Part shown: piece by piece, positions 11,065 through 19,760 of the stretch
How the letters are laid out: each line of letters opens with the position of its first letter
How positions within the stretch are numbered: the first letter of the stretch is position 1
From: Actinomycetes bacterium
GTDB taxonomy: Bacteria > Actinomycetota > Coriobacteriia > Coriobacteriales > JAEZZM01
DNA length: 64,000 bases
Assembly (NCBI GenBank): GCA_023418575.1
Contig: JAEZZM010000018.1
Location: 1 to 64,000, forward strand
Direction: 5' to 3'
The notes under the pieces: generated by a model
Seen by the model: the letters and a program-made list of their open reading frames with translations, nothing else
Told to the model about the DNA's origin: nothing
The model's database searches: none
Translations under genes and position numbers: made by a program

Positions 11065-11976
11065 ATGAGTGCTGCGAGAAAAACCTTGATTATATGCATT
11101 AGCGTGCTCGTTTTACTTGTAATTGGCCTGATAGTTGCAGATGTAGTAGCAAGAAGTTCTGCGCAAAATCAGGCTAGACAGGCCTTGGAATCTATTTCTG
11201 GTATAGAAGTAAAGCAGGCTTCGGTTAAGGCAAAAGGTGAACCATTTATCACACAAGCTTTAGCGGGAAAGCTTAAGGATGTACGAGCCAGCGCTGAAGA
11301 AGTTCAGTTTAATGTTGAGGGCAGTCCTGTTTCACTAGTTAATGTTACCGCTCAGTTTAAGGGTTTAACTACCAAACTTCCTTATGTAGTAGATAGCATG
11401 AGTGCTGAGGCGCGCATTACCGCAGATAGCTTACAGCAACTTGCTATAGCTAAGGGCTTGCGCATGGATTTAAGCACGCGTGAGGGCTATATTGATCTGA
11501 GCACTGAGGTCTCAGGGATTCCCATTGTGGTAAGCATGAGCGCAGAGGCCACTACTCAAAATTCTAGTGATCTCTCACGTGTGGTTCCGGCTATTAAATT
11601 TGTTCCAGCTAATGTTTCTCTTAATGTTGAGGCGGTACAGTCTATTATTCTTGATCAACAAAAGAAGGCAGAAGAAGAGGCTGCTAGGCTTGCAAGTGAG
11701 GCGGCAGCTGCTAAAGAGTCTGGTAATAAAAAATCTAGCAGCAAAAAAAGCAGCAGCCAAAATACCGGCACTACACGCAATATTAATGATTTGAGCTCTC
11801 TTTTATCCAAGTTCCAACTACCCAGTTTTGTCTTTCCTTTAGACCAAGCGCCAGAAGGTCTTGAAATAAGCTCAATCGCTATTACCGCAGAAGGTGTTTT
11901 TATTAAGCTTGAAGGAAGTAATCTCAATCTTTCTGCTTTAAGCAAGGCAGCAGCACCTGTGCAGCTTGCCCAGTAG
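11065..11976 (+). CDS. DUF2993 (LmeA-like) lipid-binding envelope protein
   Basis: 303 residues: an N-terminal hydrophobic anchor or uncleaved signal (TLIICISVLVLLVIGLIVAD), then a DUF2993 domain (residues ~30-185, SAQNQARQALESISGIEVKQ and GKLKDVRASAEEVQF). This family includes mycobacterial LmeA, a phosphoinositide-binding protein needed for lipomannan elongation, and is concentrated in actinobacteria. A charged Ala/Glu then Ser/Lys linker (~195-235) separates a short C-terminal segment that completes the fold. Probably extracytoplasmic and membrane tethered. The linker insertion is unusual for the family. A hairpin with a T-rich tail follows (12040-12076). Confidence 0.75.
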   Translation: MSAARKTLIICISVLVLLVIGLIVADVVARSSAQNQARQALESISGIEVKQASVKAKGEPFITQALAGKLKDVRASAEEVQFNVEGSPVSLVNVTAQFKGLTTKLPYVVDSMSAEARITADSLQQLAIAKGLRMDLSTREGYIDLSTEVSGIPIVVSMSAEATTQNSSDLSRVVPAIKFVPANVSLNVEAVQSIILDQQKKAEEEAARLASEAAAAKESGNKKSSSKKSSSQNTGTTRNINDLSSLLSKFQLPSFVFPLDQAPEGLEISSIAITAEGVFIKLEGSNLNLSALSKAAAPVQLAQ

Positions 11977-12039
11977 CTGTGTGTTAAGCCTTTGATTTAC
12001 GCTCTAGGTTTTGTGAGTTTTAAAATATTTCTAAACATG

Positions 12040-12076
12040 AGGGTCCATTCTTTGTGCTTGGGCCCTTATCTTATTT
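12040..12076 (+). terminator. Probable terminator after the DUF2993 gene
   Basis: AGGGTCC (12040-12046) pairs with GGGCCCT (12060-12066) with one G-U pair, followed by a T-rich stretch (TATCTTATTT). Modest but plausible intrinsic terminator. Confidence 0.5.
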
Positions 12077-12103
12077 CATCTTAGCCTCCAAAAGCTTTAT
12101 AAT
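12075..12103 (+). promoter_or_regulatory. Probable promoter of gatCAB
   Basis: A perfect TATAAT at 12098-12103 lies 33 nt before the gatC ATG; the hexamer 17 bp upstream is TTCATC, a weak -35. No closer alternative is seen. Confidence 0.5.
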
Positions 12104-12136
12104 TAAAGGTCTGTAATTGTAAAGGAGAGGACGGCT

Positions 12137-12436
12137 ATGGCTTTAGAAGAAAAAGATATACGAGCTATTGCAGATTATGCGCGCATAAGCTTAAAAGATG
12201 AAGAGCTTGCTCCTATGACTTCATATATGAACGATATGCTCAAGACGCTTGATGCTATTAAAGAATATGACCTTGAGGGCGTTGAGCCTACCTATCATCC
12301 CATTGGGGGACTGGTTAATGTTATGAGAGAAGATGAGGTGGGGGAGTCCTTAGATATTGAGGATGTTTTGCTTAACGCGGCATCTGTTGAAGATAGGTCA
12401 TTTAAAGTTCCTCCCATTTTGGGTGCGGCGGAGTAG
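12137..12436 (+). CDS. gatC: Asp-tRNA(Asn)/Glu-tRNA(Gln) amidotransferase subunit C
   Basis: 99-residue GatC, the small belt subunit that wraps around GatA and GatB. Typical features: helix DIRAIADYARISLKDEELAP followed by the extended GVEPTYHPIGGLVNVMREDE stretch and the C-terminal SFKVPPILG. AAAGGAGAGG precedes the ATG. First gene of gatC-gatA-gatB; presence of the complex means Gln-tRNA and/or Asn-tRNA are made indirectly by transamidation. Confidence 0.95.
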   Translation: MALEEKDIRAIADYARISLKDEELAPMTSYMNDMLKTLDAIKEYDLEGVEPTYHPIGGLVNVMREDEVGESLDIEDVLLNAASVEDRSFKVPPILGAAE

Positions 12437-12445
12437 GAGAATACC

Positions 12446-13921
12446 ATGAGTTTACAATCAATTGATAGCCTGCACGCCTATGAAATACCTTCTCTTTTAA
12501 GGTCTAAAGAGCTTTGCGCTAAAGAGCTTGCAGAAGCTTCCTTTGCAAGTATTGAGGCTCGTGACGATAAGGTGCATGCCTATCTAGAGCTTTGCAAGGA
12601 TATGGCTTTTGAACAGGCAGCAAAGCTTGATGCTAAGCTTGCTGCTGGAGAACAAGTGGGTCTATTGGCAGGTGTTCCTGTGGCATTTAAGGACAATATG
12701 AATCTGAAAGGTACGCATACCACCTGTTCTTCTCGGATGCTTCAAAATTATAAAAGTGTTTATACTGCTACCTGCGTAAAACGCATGATAGAGGCAGACG
12801 CTCTACCATTGGGAAAGCTCAACATGGATGAGTTTGCCTTTGGTTCTTCTACCGAGACCTCCTATTTTGGACCCAGTAAAAATCCTCATGATCTAGAACG
12901 TGTTCCAGGTGGTTCTTCAGGTGGTTCATCTGCTGCAGTTGCTGCGGGTGAAGCTCTTATTACTTTAGGTTCCGATACAGGCGGATCCATTAGGCAACCT
13001 GCTGCATTCTGTGGCGTTGTAGGCTTTAAACCAACCTATGGTGTAATTTCTCGTTCTGGAGTAGTTGCCTTTGGCTCTTCTTTAGATCAGGTGGGCCCCT
13101 TTGCTAAGACTGTTGAAGAGATTGCTTTGAGCATGGAGGTTTTAAGCGGGCGTGATCCTTATGACTGCACCTCTCAAGAGGCTCATGAAAGCTATACTGC
13201 TCAACTTAAAGATGGAATTAAGGGAAAGCGTATAGGTGTGGTGCACACCATGATTGATGCTAAGGGTGTCAGTGATGAGGTAAAGCATGCCACCTATGAG
13301 GCAGCTAAAAATCTTGAGGCACAGGGCGCTCAGCTGGTAGATATTGATCTTCCTCATGCTCAGGATGCCATGAGTGCGTATTATGTTATTGGCCCTTGTG
13401 AGGCATTTTCAAACTTGTCACGTTTTGATTCTGTGCGCTATGGCTATCAACACCCCAATTGCAAGGATCTCTCTAGTCAAGAGGCCTTATCTCGTGCAGA
13501 AGGCTTTGGGGCAGAGGCTCGCAGACGCATACTTTTGGGTGCTTATCTTCTTTCAAGTGGGGTGTATGAAGAATATTATCTTCCTGCACAAAAGGTAAGA
13601 ACCTTAATTACTTCTGACTACACCAAGGCCTTTGAGTCTTGTGATGCCTTGTTGATGCCCACATCACCTCGTGCTGCTTTTAAGTTTGGAGAAATCTCTG
13701 ACCCAACAGAGATGTATCTTTCAGATATGTTCACTGTTTCTATAAATATTGCTGGTAATGGTGGTATTTCTGTGCCCGTTGGATTTGGTAAAGATACAGG
13801 CCTGCCCCTTGGTGTTCAGCTCGTGGGCCCCGCCTTTAAGGATCCTGAACTCCTGCGTATAGCCTGGAGCTTGGAGCAGTGTTATGCACCCGTTGAAGTG
13901 GCAGCAGCCATTAAAGGCTAG
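12446..13921 (+). CDS. gatA: Asp-tRNA(Asn)/Glu-tRNA(Gln) amidotransferase subunit A
   Basis: GatA, the amidase subunit that releases ammonia from glutamine. The amidase signature is intact: catalytic Lys in VAFKDNMNLKG, then GGSSGGSSAAVAAGE with the cis-Ser, and the nucleophile Ser in LGSDTGGSIRQPA. 491 residues, normal length. It starts 9 nt after gatC with GGAGAATACC upstream, so the subunits are co-translated. Confidence 0.96.
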   Translation: MSLQSIDSLHAYEIPSLLRSKELCAKELAEASFASIEARDDKVHAYLELCKDMAFEQAAKLDAKLAAGEQVGLLAGVPVAFKDNMNLKGTHTTCSSRMLQNYKSVYTATCVKRMIEADALPLGKLNMDEFAFGSSTETSYFGPSKNPHDLERVPGGSSGGSSAAVAAGEALITLGSDTGGSIRQPAAFCGVVGFKPTYGVISRSGVVAFGSSLDQVGPFAKTVEEIALSMEVLSGRDPYDCTSQEAHESYTAQLKDGIKGKRIGVVHTMIDAKGVSDEVKHATYEAAKNLEAQGAQLVDIDLPHAQDAMSAYYVIGPCEAFSNLSRFDSVRYGYQHPNCKDLSSQEALSRAEGFGAEARRRILLGAYLLSSGVYEEYYLPAQKVRTLITSDYTKAFESCDALLMPTSPRAAFKFGEISDPTEMYLSDMFTVSINIAGNGGISVPVGFGKDTGLPLGVQLVGPAFKDPELLRIAWSLEQCYAPVEVAAAIKG

Positions 13922-13946
13922 AGGCTATTAAAGGCAAAAGAGGTAT

Positions 13947-15497
13947 ATGATGAAAAGTTTAACAGAGGTACTTAAAGACTGGGAAGCTGTTATAGGCTTA
14001 GAGATACATACTGAACTTACCACGCTTGAAACTAAGATGTTTTGCTCGTGCAAGCTTTCTCATGGCGATGAGCCCAATAATAATGTATGCCCGGTATGTT
14101 TAGGCCTACCAGGAGCCTTGCCTGTTCCCAACAAAAAAGCTATTGAATCCATTGTTTTAGCGGGTCTTGCTACTAATTGTGATATTGAGAAAGAGTCCAT
14201 GTTTTATCGGAAAAATTATTTTTATCCCGACATGGCAAAGAACTTCCAAACTACTCAAGGTCCAATTGCTTTTTGCATGAGGGGACATCTTGATTTAGAG
14301 ATTGACTCAAAGGCAGCGCAAGAGCGTTTAGATATAGATAAACAGGAAGATGGTAGCTATAACACACGTATAGGTATTACCAGAATTCATATGGAAGAGG
14401 ACGCTGGTAAGCTTAATCATGTGGGTGGTCACGATGGTCGTATTGCAGGGGCAGATTATTCCTTAGTTGATTATAATCGCTGCGGTATGCCACTTATTGA
14501 GCTTGTGACTGAGCCTGAGCTGCGCACACCAGAAGAAGCGCGCGCCTTTATGCAGAAGTTGCGCGAAATATTTTTGACTCTGGGAATTTCTGACTGCTCT
14601 ATGGAGTCAGGCTCAATGCGCTGTGATGGCAACGTTTCTTTGCGCCGCAGGGGAGATACGGCTTTTGGCGTAAAAACTGAGCTTAAAAATATGAATTCCT
14701 TTAAGAATTTACATGATGGCTTGGCTTATGAAATATGCAGACAAGCAGAGGTTTTGGAATCTGGTGGCCAGGTCTATCAAGAAACGCGTCACTGGGAACC
14801 TTCAAATAAGCGCACCGTTGTGTTGAGAACTAAGGAAACAGCTGATGATTATCGCCTCTTCCCAGAGCCGGATTTGGCGCCCTACTCCTTATCTGATGAG
14901 TTTATTGAAGCTGTGCGCAAAAAGCTTCCAGAGCTTCCTGATCAAAAGTCTGCTCGTTATCAAGAACACTATAAGCTGCCTAAAGCTGATGCAGCAGCTC
15001 TTGCTGCCGATAAGAGCTTAGCAGAATTTTTTGAAGAGGTCTTAGCTCTTAATACAGACCAGGACCTGGCCGCTTATGCTAAACAGCTTGCAAATTTACT
15101 GCGCAATGATGTGGCCGCTTATCTTAATGCTGAAGGGCTTTTACTAAGTGAAGCAGGCCTTGCTCCACAGTATTTGCATGAGCTTTGTAGCTTACTGGTT
15201 AAAGGGGAGATTTCTTCAAAGCAAGGTAAGGAAGTCTTTGCTTTAATGCTTAGTGAGAAAAAAGCTCCGGCTTTAATAGTGGAAGAGCGTGGTATGAAGC
15301 AGCTTTCAGATCTAAGCTCACTTAAGAGCTTAGTAGAAGAAGTGCTTGCTCAAAGCCCAGATCAGGTTCAACAATACAAAGATGGCAATCAAAAAGTATT
15401 GGGCTTTTTGACAGGCCAGTGCATGAAGGCCTCTAAGGGTCAAGCTAATCCAAAAATGATTAATGAGCTCTTAGTTTCACTTCTTCAGGAGATGTAA
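13947..15497 (+). CDS. gatB: Asp-tRNA(Asn)/Glu-tRNA(Gln) amidotransferase subunit B
   Basis: GatB, the kinase and tRNA-binding subunit. Markers: EAVIGLEIHTELTT, a zinc-site CSCKLSH...CPVCLGLPG, YFYPDMAKNFQTTQ, ITRIHMEEDAGKL, YNRCGMPLIELVTEPE, and the C-terminal YqeY-like tail ending with GFLTGQCMKASKGQANP. 516 residues, full length. Either of two adjacent ATG codons could start it; AAAGAGG precedes both. Last gene of the gat operon, with the DMT gene 6 nt downstream probably in the same transcript. Confidence 0.96.
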   Translation: MMKSLTEVLKDWEAVIGLEIHTELTTLETKMFCSCKLSHGDEPNNNVCPVCLGLPGALPVPNKKAIESIVLAGLATNCDIEKESMFYRKNYFYPDMAKNFQTTQGPIAFCMRGHLDLEIDSKAAQERLDIDKQEDGSYNTRIGITRIHMEEDAGKLNHVGGHDGRIAGADYSLVDYNRCGMPLIELVTEPELRTPEEARAFMQKLREIFLTLGISDCSMESGSMRCDGNVSLRRRGDTAFGVKTELKNMNSFKNLHDGLAYEICRQAEVLESGGQVYQETRHWEPSNKRTVVLRTKETADDYRLFPEPDLAPYSLSDEFIEAVRKKLPELPDQKSARYQEHYKLPKADAAALAADKSLAEFFEEVLALNTDQDLAAYAKQLANLLRNDVAAYLNAEGLLLSEAGLAPQYLHELCSLLVKGEISSKQGKEVFALMLSEKKAPALIVEERGMKQLSDLSSLKSLVEEVLAQSPDQVQQYKDGNQKVLGFLTGQCMKASKGQANPKMINELLVSLLQEM

Positions 15498-15503
15498 GTT
15501 TAC

Positions 15504-16418
15504 ATGGCTAATGATCTAAAGCACGGATCTCAAGGCACTCAGGCTAAAGCTATCCCTTTGCAGCATGACAATGTTGCAAAGGGTATTTTCTTTATCCTAC
15601 TTTCGGCCTTGGGCTTTGCAGCTATGACGCTTTTTGTTAAATTGGCGGGCGATATTGGCCCCATGCAAAAAACTTTCTTTAGAAATATAGTTGCTGCCCT
15701 GGTAGCCTATCTTATGTTAAGAAAAAGTGGGCAGCAGCTTGCCTGGCCCAAATCCAGTGGGGCTCTGCTTGTTTTGCGCTCTGTTTTGGGAACCTTAGGA
15801 ATTTTGCTTAACTTCTATTCGGTTGACCACCTACTTTTGGGCGATGCTAATATTTTGCAAAAGATTTCTCCTTTTGTGATTATTATTTTATCGGCGGTCT
15901 TGTTTAAGGAGCGTATAACAAAATTCCAGCTTCTTTGCTTATGTTTAGGTTTTATCGGCATAGCCTTTGTAGTGCGCCCTAGTGGTACTCAGATTATCTC
16001 TTTAGGGGCTGCAGCAGCTATTGTGGGAGCAATTTGCGCAGGCTCTGCCTACACCTGCGTGCGCGGTTTGGCTAAGCAGGGGGTAGCAGGATCTTTTATT
16101 GTCTTTTTCTTCTCGGCCTTTTCGGTAGTGGTTCTAGCTCCTTATGTTATTACGCATTATGAAGCAATGAGCGCATATCAGTGGCTAATGATGCTGGGTA
16201 TTGGACTAAGTTCAGCGCTGGGCCAGTTTGGTATCACCTATGGATATGCCTATGCGCCCGCTAAGTCTGTATCTGTCTTTGAGTATATGCAGGTCGTGTT
16301 TGCAGCGCTCTTTGGCTTTATATTCTTTGCTGAGATACCAGATTTGTACTCATGGATAGGGTATGCGCTGATATCAGGCGTAGGAATAGCAATGATACTA
16401 AAGGGGGCTAAAAAATAG
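15504..16418 (+). CDS. EamA/RhaT-type DMT superfamily transporter
   Basis: 304-residue membrane protein with about ten hydrophobic helices and two EamA repeats (first: FILLSALGFAAMTLFVKLAG; second begins around AAAIVGAICAGSAYTCVRGL). Family hallmarks include FFRNIVAALVAYLMLR and the SVFEYMQVVFAALFGFIFF segment late in the second repeat. DMT/EamA proteins export amino acids, nucleobases or other metabolites; substrate is not readable. The ATG lies 6 nt after gatB and a full RBS is lacking, suggesting coupling. Confidence 0.85.
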   Translation: MANDLKHGSQGTQAKAIPLQHDNVAKGIFFILLSALGFAAMTLFVKLAGDIGPMQKTFFRNIVAALVAYLMLRKSGQQLAWPKSSGALLVLRSVLGTLGILLNFYSVDHLLLGDANILQKISPFVIIILSAVLFKERITKFQLLCLCLGFIGIAFVVRPSGTQIISLGAAAAIVGAICAGSAYTCVRGLAKQGVAGSFIVFFFSAFSVVVLAPYVITHYEAMSAYQWLMMLGIGLSSALGQFGITYGYAYAPAKSVSVFEYMQVVFAALFGFIFFAEIPDLYSWIGYALISGVGIAMILKGAKK

Positions 16419-16430
16419 CTTAATAATAGC

Positions 16431-16538
16431 CTAAATAGTAACTTTTGAAAGGGCGGTAAGGAGGGCAAGCACGGCAATTATGAAGACAATCATAAGAGAA
16501 CGTTTGAAGATTTGTGCCTTTGCTTGTTTAACTGTCAT
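16431..16538 (-). CDS. 35-residue single-pass membrane peptide
   Basis: Small minus-strand gene, easily missed. ATG at 16538 is preceded by AGAGGTG with a 6-nt spacer. The peptide starts MTVKQAKAQIFKRS (basic, cytosolic) and continues with one hydrophobic helix (LMIVFIIAVLALLTAL) and a short tail SKVTI. The basic-then-hydrophobic layout is that of a regulatory membrane miniprotein or a small toxin-like peptide. A TATACT hexamer (minus strand, around 16590) could be its -10. It converges on the DMT transporter and its stop is 12 nt from that gene. No family recognised. Confidence 0.55.
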   Translation of the reverse strand: MTVKQAKAQIFKRSLMIVFIIAVLALLTALSKVTI

Positions 16539-16802
16539 GTTTGTCACCTCTTAACTGAAGAATAAGTGTATAGAATGGTTTACATTTATGAGTATACCAC
16601 GAATAAAATATTTTTAAGCCATGGTTAATAAAAAACTCTTATTAGCGATGATTTACACAGGAGCTTCACACTTTTTAGGAGTAATGTACAGTTAGATTGC
16701 TATACCTAATGTGCTCTATCTCAGTATGTGGCTAGAGCTCAGTTAAACCAGCTTTTTCAGGTAAGCTGCGCAGTTAAGGAATGAAGAAAGGGTTTGGCTA
16801 GT
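16539..16802. other. Divergent intergenic region
   Basis: Between the membrane miniprotein (leftward) and the PflX-like gene (rightward). It is A+T-rich and holds the candidate TATACT -10 of the miniprotein. I see no tRNA, riboswitch or strong hairpin. Confidence 0.4.
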
Positions 16803-17777
16803 ATGCTATCCGATAAGCCCCATAGCTTAAATCTTGATGCATATAAGGAGTGCAGGCTTTGCCCTCATGCCTGCGGGGTTAACAGGGAGCAGGCTCAACT
16901 TGGACGCTGCAAGGCTAGTTCAAAGCTTGTTATTGCCCGTGCCGCCCTCCATTATTGGGAAGAGCCGGCCATCTCTTCTGATTGTGGATCTGGGACTATA
17001 TTTTTCTCTCACTGCTCTCTTTCTTGCGTCTATTGTCAAAATTACAGGATTTCCTCTCTTGGTTTTGGTAAATCATTGAGCCAAGATACGGCGGTCGAGC
17101 GCCTTGCCACTATTATGCTTGAGCTACAAGAGCAGGGAGCAGCAAATATAAATCTAGTTACCGCCGCTCATTTTGCTCCCCATTGTTATCTGGCTCTTAA
17201 AAAAGCTAAAGAGCAGGGTTTAATAATTCCAGTAGTCTATAATAGCTCTGCTTATGAAGAGCCCTGGTGTATACATGAACTTGCCAGCTATATAGATGTG
17301 TGGTTGCCTGATTTTAAGTATGCTTCCTCAGAGCTTGCACTTAAGTTTTCCTCTTGCCCCTCTTATCCGCAAACTGCACTCAAGGCTATAGGCTGTATGC
17401 TTAAGGAGCTTAAGAACAAAGGTGGAGTTTTATATGATGAAGAGGGGAGAATTCAGCGTGGTATTATCGTTCGTCACTTGGTCTTGCCCTCATATGAGCA
17501 GGAGTCTTATAAGGCTCTTGATCTGTTGTGGGAGCATTTTGGTAATGATATTGAGATCTCAATTATGAATCAATTTACACCTCATGAGTCTTTAGCTGAT
17601 AAGTATCCTGATTTGCTTGTTCCTTTGGATCAAGAAACGTATCATAATCTCATAGATTATGCCTATAGTTTGGGTTTTGTAGACGTCAATTGGCAAGAAG
17701 AGGGAACGGTGTCTGAAAGCTTTATCCCAGCTTTTGATATCACCGGAGTAGAAAGGTCTGCTCATGAGGGGCGCTAA
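16803..17777 (+). CDS. PflX-like radical SAM protein (COG1313)
   Basis: 324-residue radical SAM protein resembling PflX/COG1313 rather than PflA. The N-terminus has an extra Cys set, CRLCPHACGVNR...GRC, followed by the SAM cluster motif CSLSCVYCQN (CX3CX2C). Further blocks are NINLVTAAHFAPH, IPVVYNSSAYE, DVWLPDFKY and the late IVRHLVLPSYEQE, all typical of this group, whose substrate is unknown. I start at ATG 16803 (GAAAGGG about 10 nt upstream); the TTG three codons earlier is too close to that site. Its end overlaps the next gene by 14 nt. Confidence 0.85.
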   Translation: MLSDKPHSLNLDAYKECRLCPHACGVNREQAQLGRCKASSKLVIARAALHYWEEPAISSDCGSGTIFFSHCSLSCVYCQNYRISSLGFGKSLSQDTAVERLATIMLELQEQGAANINLVTAAHFAPHCYLALKKAKEQGLIIPVVYNSSAYEEPWCIHELASYIDVWLPDFKYASSELALKFSSCPSYPQTALKAIGCMLKELKNKGGVLYDEEGRIQRGIIVRHLVLPSYEQESYKALDLLWEHFGNDIEISIMNQFTPHESLADKYPDLLVPLDQETYHNLIDYAYSLGFVDVNWQEEGTVSESFIPAFDITGVERSAHEGR

Positions 17778-19614
17778 GCATAAAGAGCATTTTTCTTTTT
17801 TAGCTCTGTGTCTGTGCTGCTTTTCTTTACTTATTATAATCAGCTGCAAACCAGGGATGGCATATGCTGCCCTTAATTCTCAGCAGGCTGATAAGGCTTT
17901 TGATTCTTATCTTTCTGCTCATCAAGATGAGCTTTTTGGCTTGGGCCTTTCTTACATAAGCCCAGAAGAGAACTCCCTTGAACGCTATTTTGGATACAGC
18001 TCTTTTGCTCAGGATAAGCTTTTTGATGAAGATACTCTTATTGATTGGGGAAGAGCAAGTGAACTAGTGGTTTGGCTTGCCGCTTTTCAATTGTCTGAGC
18101 AAGGAAAGCTTGATTTTTCCGCAGATATTAGACCTTTTTTATCAGAAAAGCTTAGGGCAAAATTTAGATTTAAAGAAGCTTTAAGCTTTTATGATCTTAT
18201 GAATCAAAGTTCAGGCTTTGGCTCAGAACTTTTTGCAGCTGTTTTAAGTAAGGGAACACAAAGGGTGCAGCTTGAGGATTATCTCATTTCCTATGCCTCA
18301 TCACAGGCATATCAGCCAGGGCGCCTACATAGTCCCAGTAGCTTTAACGCGGGACTTGGAGCCTTAATTATCGAAAAAATTACAGGTCTCAGCTTTAAAG
18401 ATTATGCACAGCGCAATATTTTTGATCCCCTGCGCATGAACTCTGCACACTACCTTGCCTTTATTGATGAAAGGCCGGGTCTTTTAGAGAGAAGGCTTTC
18501 TCAGGAATCTTATAATTCACAAGGTATTGAACTGGGTTCTAGCATGCAGCGAGTAGCCCTATACCCGGCGCTAGGCTTATGTTCAGATCTAAAAGATATA
18601 GCTCGATTGGTGAGGGCTTTGCTTGACTTAAGCACCGAGACGGTACTTCAATATGATGATACCTATAAGAGTTTTTGGACTAGCCAAAGGCTCTTTGGTG
18701 ATGAACAGCAGCGCCAGGCGGCAAGTGGCTTTGTAAAGCTACCTTCAAATGAAGAGCTTTGGTTTATTCTTTCGCATAGCAAGGCTAACACTTTGGTGAT
18801 AGAAATAAATCCCAGCGATCGGCTTGCCCTCATAAGTGTTAGCAATGTAAAAGACGATACAGGCCTAGTTTTATCTATGCCAGATCTTGTTTTTTCTAGA
18901 GAGTCTAAAGGCCAGTCGGTCCAAAAATTATATGACAGCCACGAGTTTAGCGGTGTGTATCAAGCAAGTAATGCTGCCCAATTTGGTTTTTCTAAATTGT
19001 TTTCAGTTTTTGGTCGTAAGTTTGTAAGACCTTTGGGCGATAAAAACTTAGCACTTAATTTTTCTGAATACCAGCAGTATGAACCAGGCCTATTTGTTGA
19101 TCCTAGCGCACCTCAACACTTAACTCAACTCTACTTCTCAAAAGATGCTTATTATGGTGCTAAGCTTAGTGATTCTTTAGGTGATTATTTAAGGCTCCCA
19201 TTAGATAGGCTCTTGTTTGAATACAGTCTTTTAGTGCTGTGGCTCTTGGCATATTGTGCTGCCTTTGTCTTATCGCTTCTTAGTGTAATACGTCATTATC
19301 AGGCACGTAAGCGCGGTTTTGAGAGAAACTATCTGCGGATTTCCTTTTTACTTAATCTCTTAATGCTTGCCCAAGGCAGTATGATACTCTATGCCTCATT
19401 TCAGGTTTACAAAGGCCTAGATCTTGCAGCTCTACATGTTTATGTTTTAGCAAGTTATGCCTGCGTAATTCTATTAGCCTTAGGTATTGCCTTAATGCTG
19501 AGAGATTATTTTACACAGGATGCCAAGATAAAACAGCGTCTTCTCAAGCTCATTAGTATGTTTTCTGCGCTTGTGTTTGTTCTGAATCTTTTTTATTGGG
19601 ATATAGTTTTTTAA
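17764..19614 (+). CDS. Membrane protein with a degenerate serine beta-lactamase/PBP fold
   Basis: 616 residues: signal peptide or anchor (SFLALCLCCFSLLIIISCKP; the lone Cys28 is not in a clear lipobox), an extracytoplasmic beta-lactamase-family domain (~40-350), a linker domain, then four C-terminal membrane helices (~485-612). The fold is recognisable from AAFQLSEQGKLDFSADIRPF and GLGALIIEKITGLSFKDYA. All three catalytic motifs appear lost: the SxxK position reads RASE (97-100), YxN reads HSP (189-191) and HxG reads HSK (338-340). It is therefore likely a pseudoenzyme, perhaps ligand binding or regulatory. The 14-nt overlap with the PflX-like gene suggests coupled translation. Confidence 0.75.
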   Translation: MRGAKHKEHFSFLALCLCCFSLLIIISCKPGMAYAALNSQQADKAFDSYLSAHQDELFGLGLSYISPEENSLERYFGYSSFAQDKLFDEDTLIDWGRASELVVWLAAFQLSEQGKLDFSADIRPFLSEKLRAKFRFKEALSFYDLMNQSSGFGSELFAAVLSKGTQRVQLEDYLISYASSQAYQPGRLHSPSSFNAGLGALIIEKITGLSFKDYAQRNIFDPLRMNSAHYLAFIDERPGLLERRLSQESYNSQGIELGSSMQRVALYPALGLCSDLKDIARLVRALLDLSTETVLQYDDTYKSFWTSQRLFGDEQQRQAASGFVKLPSNEELWFILSHSKANTLVIEINPSDRLALISVSNVKDDTGLVLSMPDLVFSRESKGQSVQKLYDSHEFSGVYQASNAAQFGFSKLFSVFGRKFVRPLGDKNLALNFSEYQQYEPGLFVDPSAPQHLTQLYFSKDAYYGAKLSDSLGDYLRLPLDRLLFEYSLLVLWLLAYCAAFVLSLLSVIRHYQARKRGFERNYLRISFLLNLLMLAQGSMILYASFQVYKGLDLAALHVYVLASYACVILLALGIALMLRDYFTQDAKIKQRLLKLISMFSALVFVLNLFYWDIVF

Positions 19615-19671
19615 GCGGGCTAGTGAACTTAGATCTTCGATAGACCAGGTGCTGTCTGTATAGAAGATAAA

Positions 19672-19722
19672 CAAGCTCCCAAGACCAAATAGTGATTGGT
19701 TGGGAGCTTGCTAAAAGCATTG
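19672..19722. terminator. Bidirectional terminator hairpin
   Basis: CAAGCTCCCAA (19672-19682) and TTGGGAGCTTG (19700-19710) form an 11-bp perfect stem between two convergent genes, with a further inner CCAA/TTGG pairing. The T-rich flank (TTGTTTATCTTC) follows it on the minus strand, so it best serves the leftward surface-protein gene. Confidence 0.75.
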
Positions 19723-19760
19723 ATTTTAAGAGCTTAATAATTTAAAAGCAAGGCGCTTGT

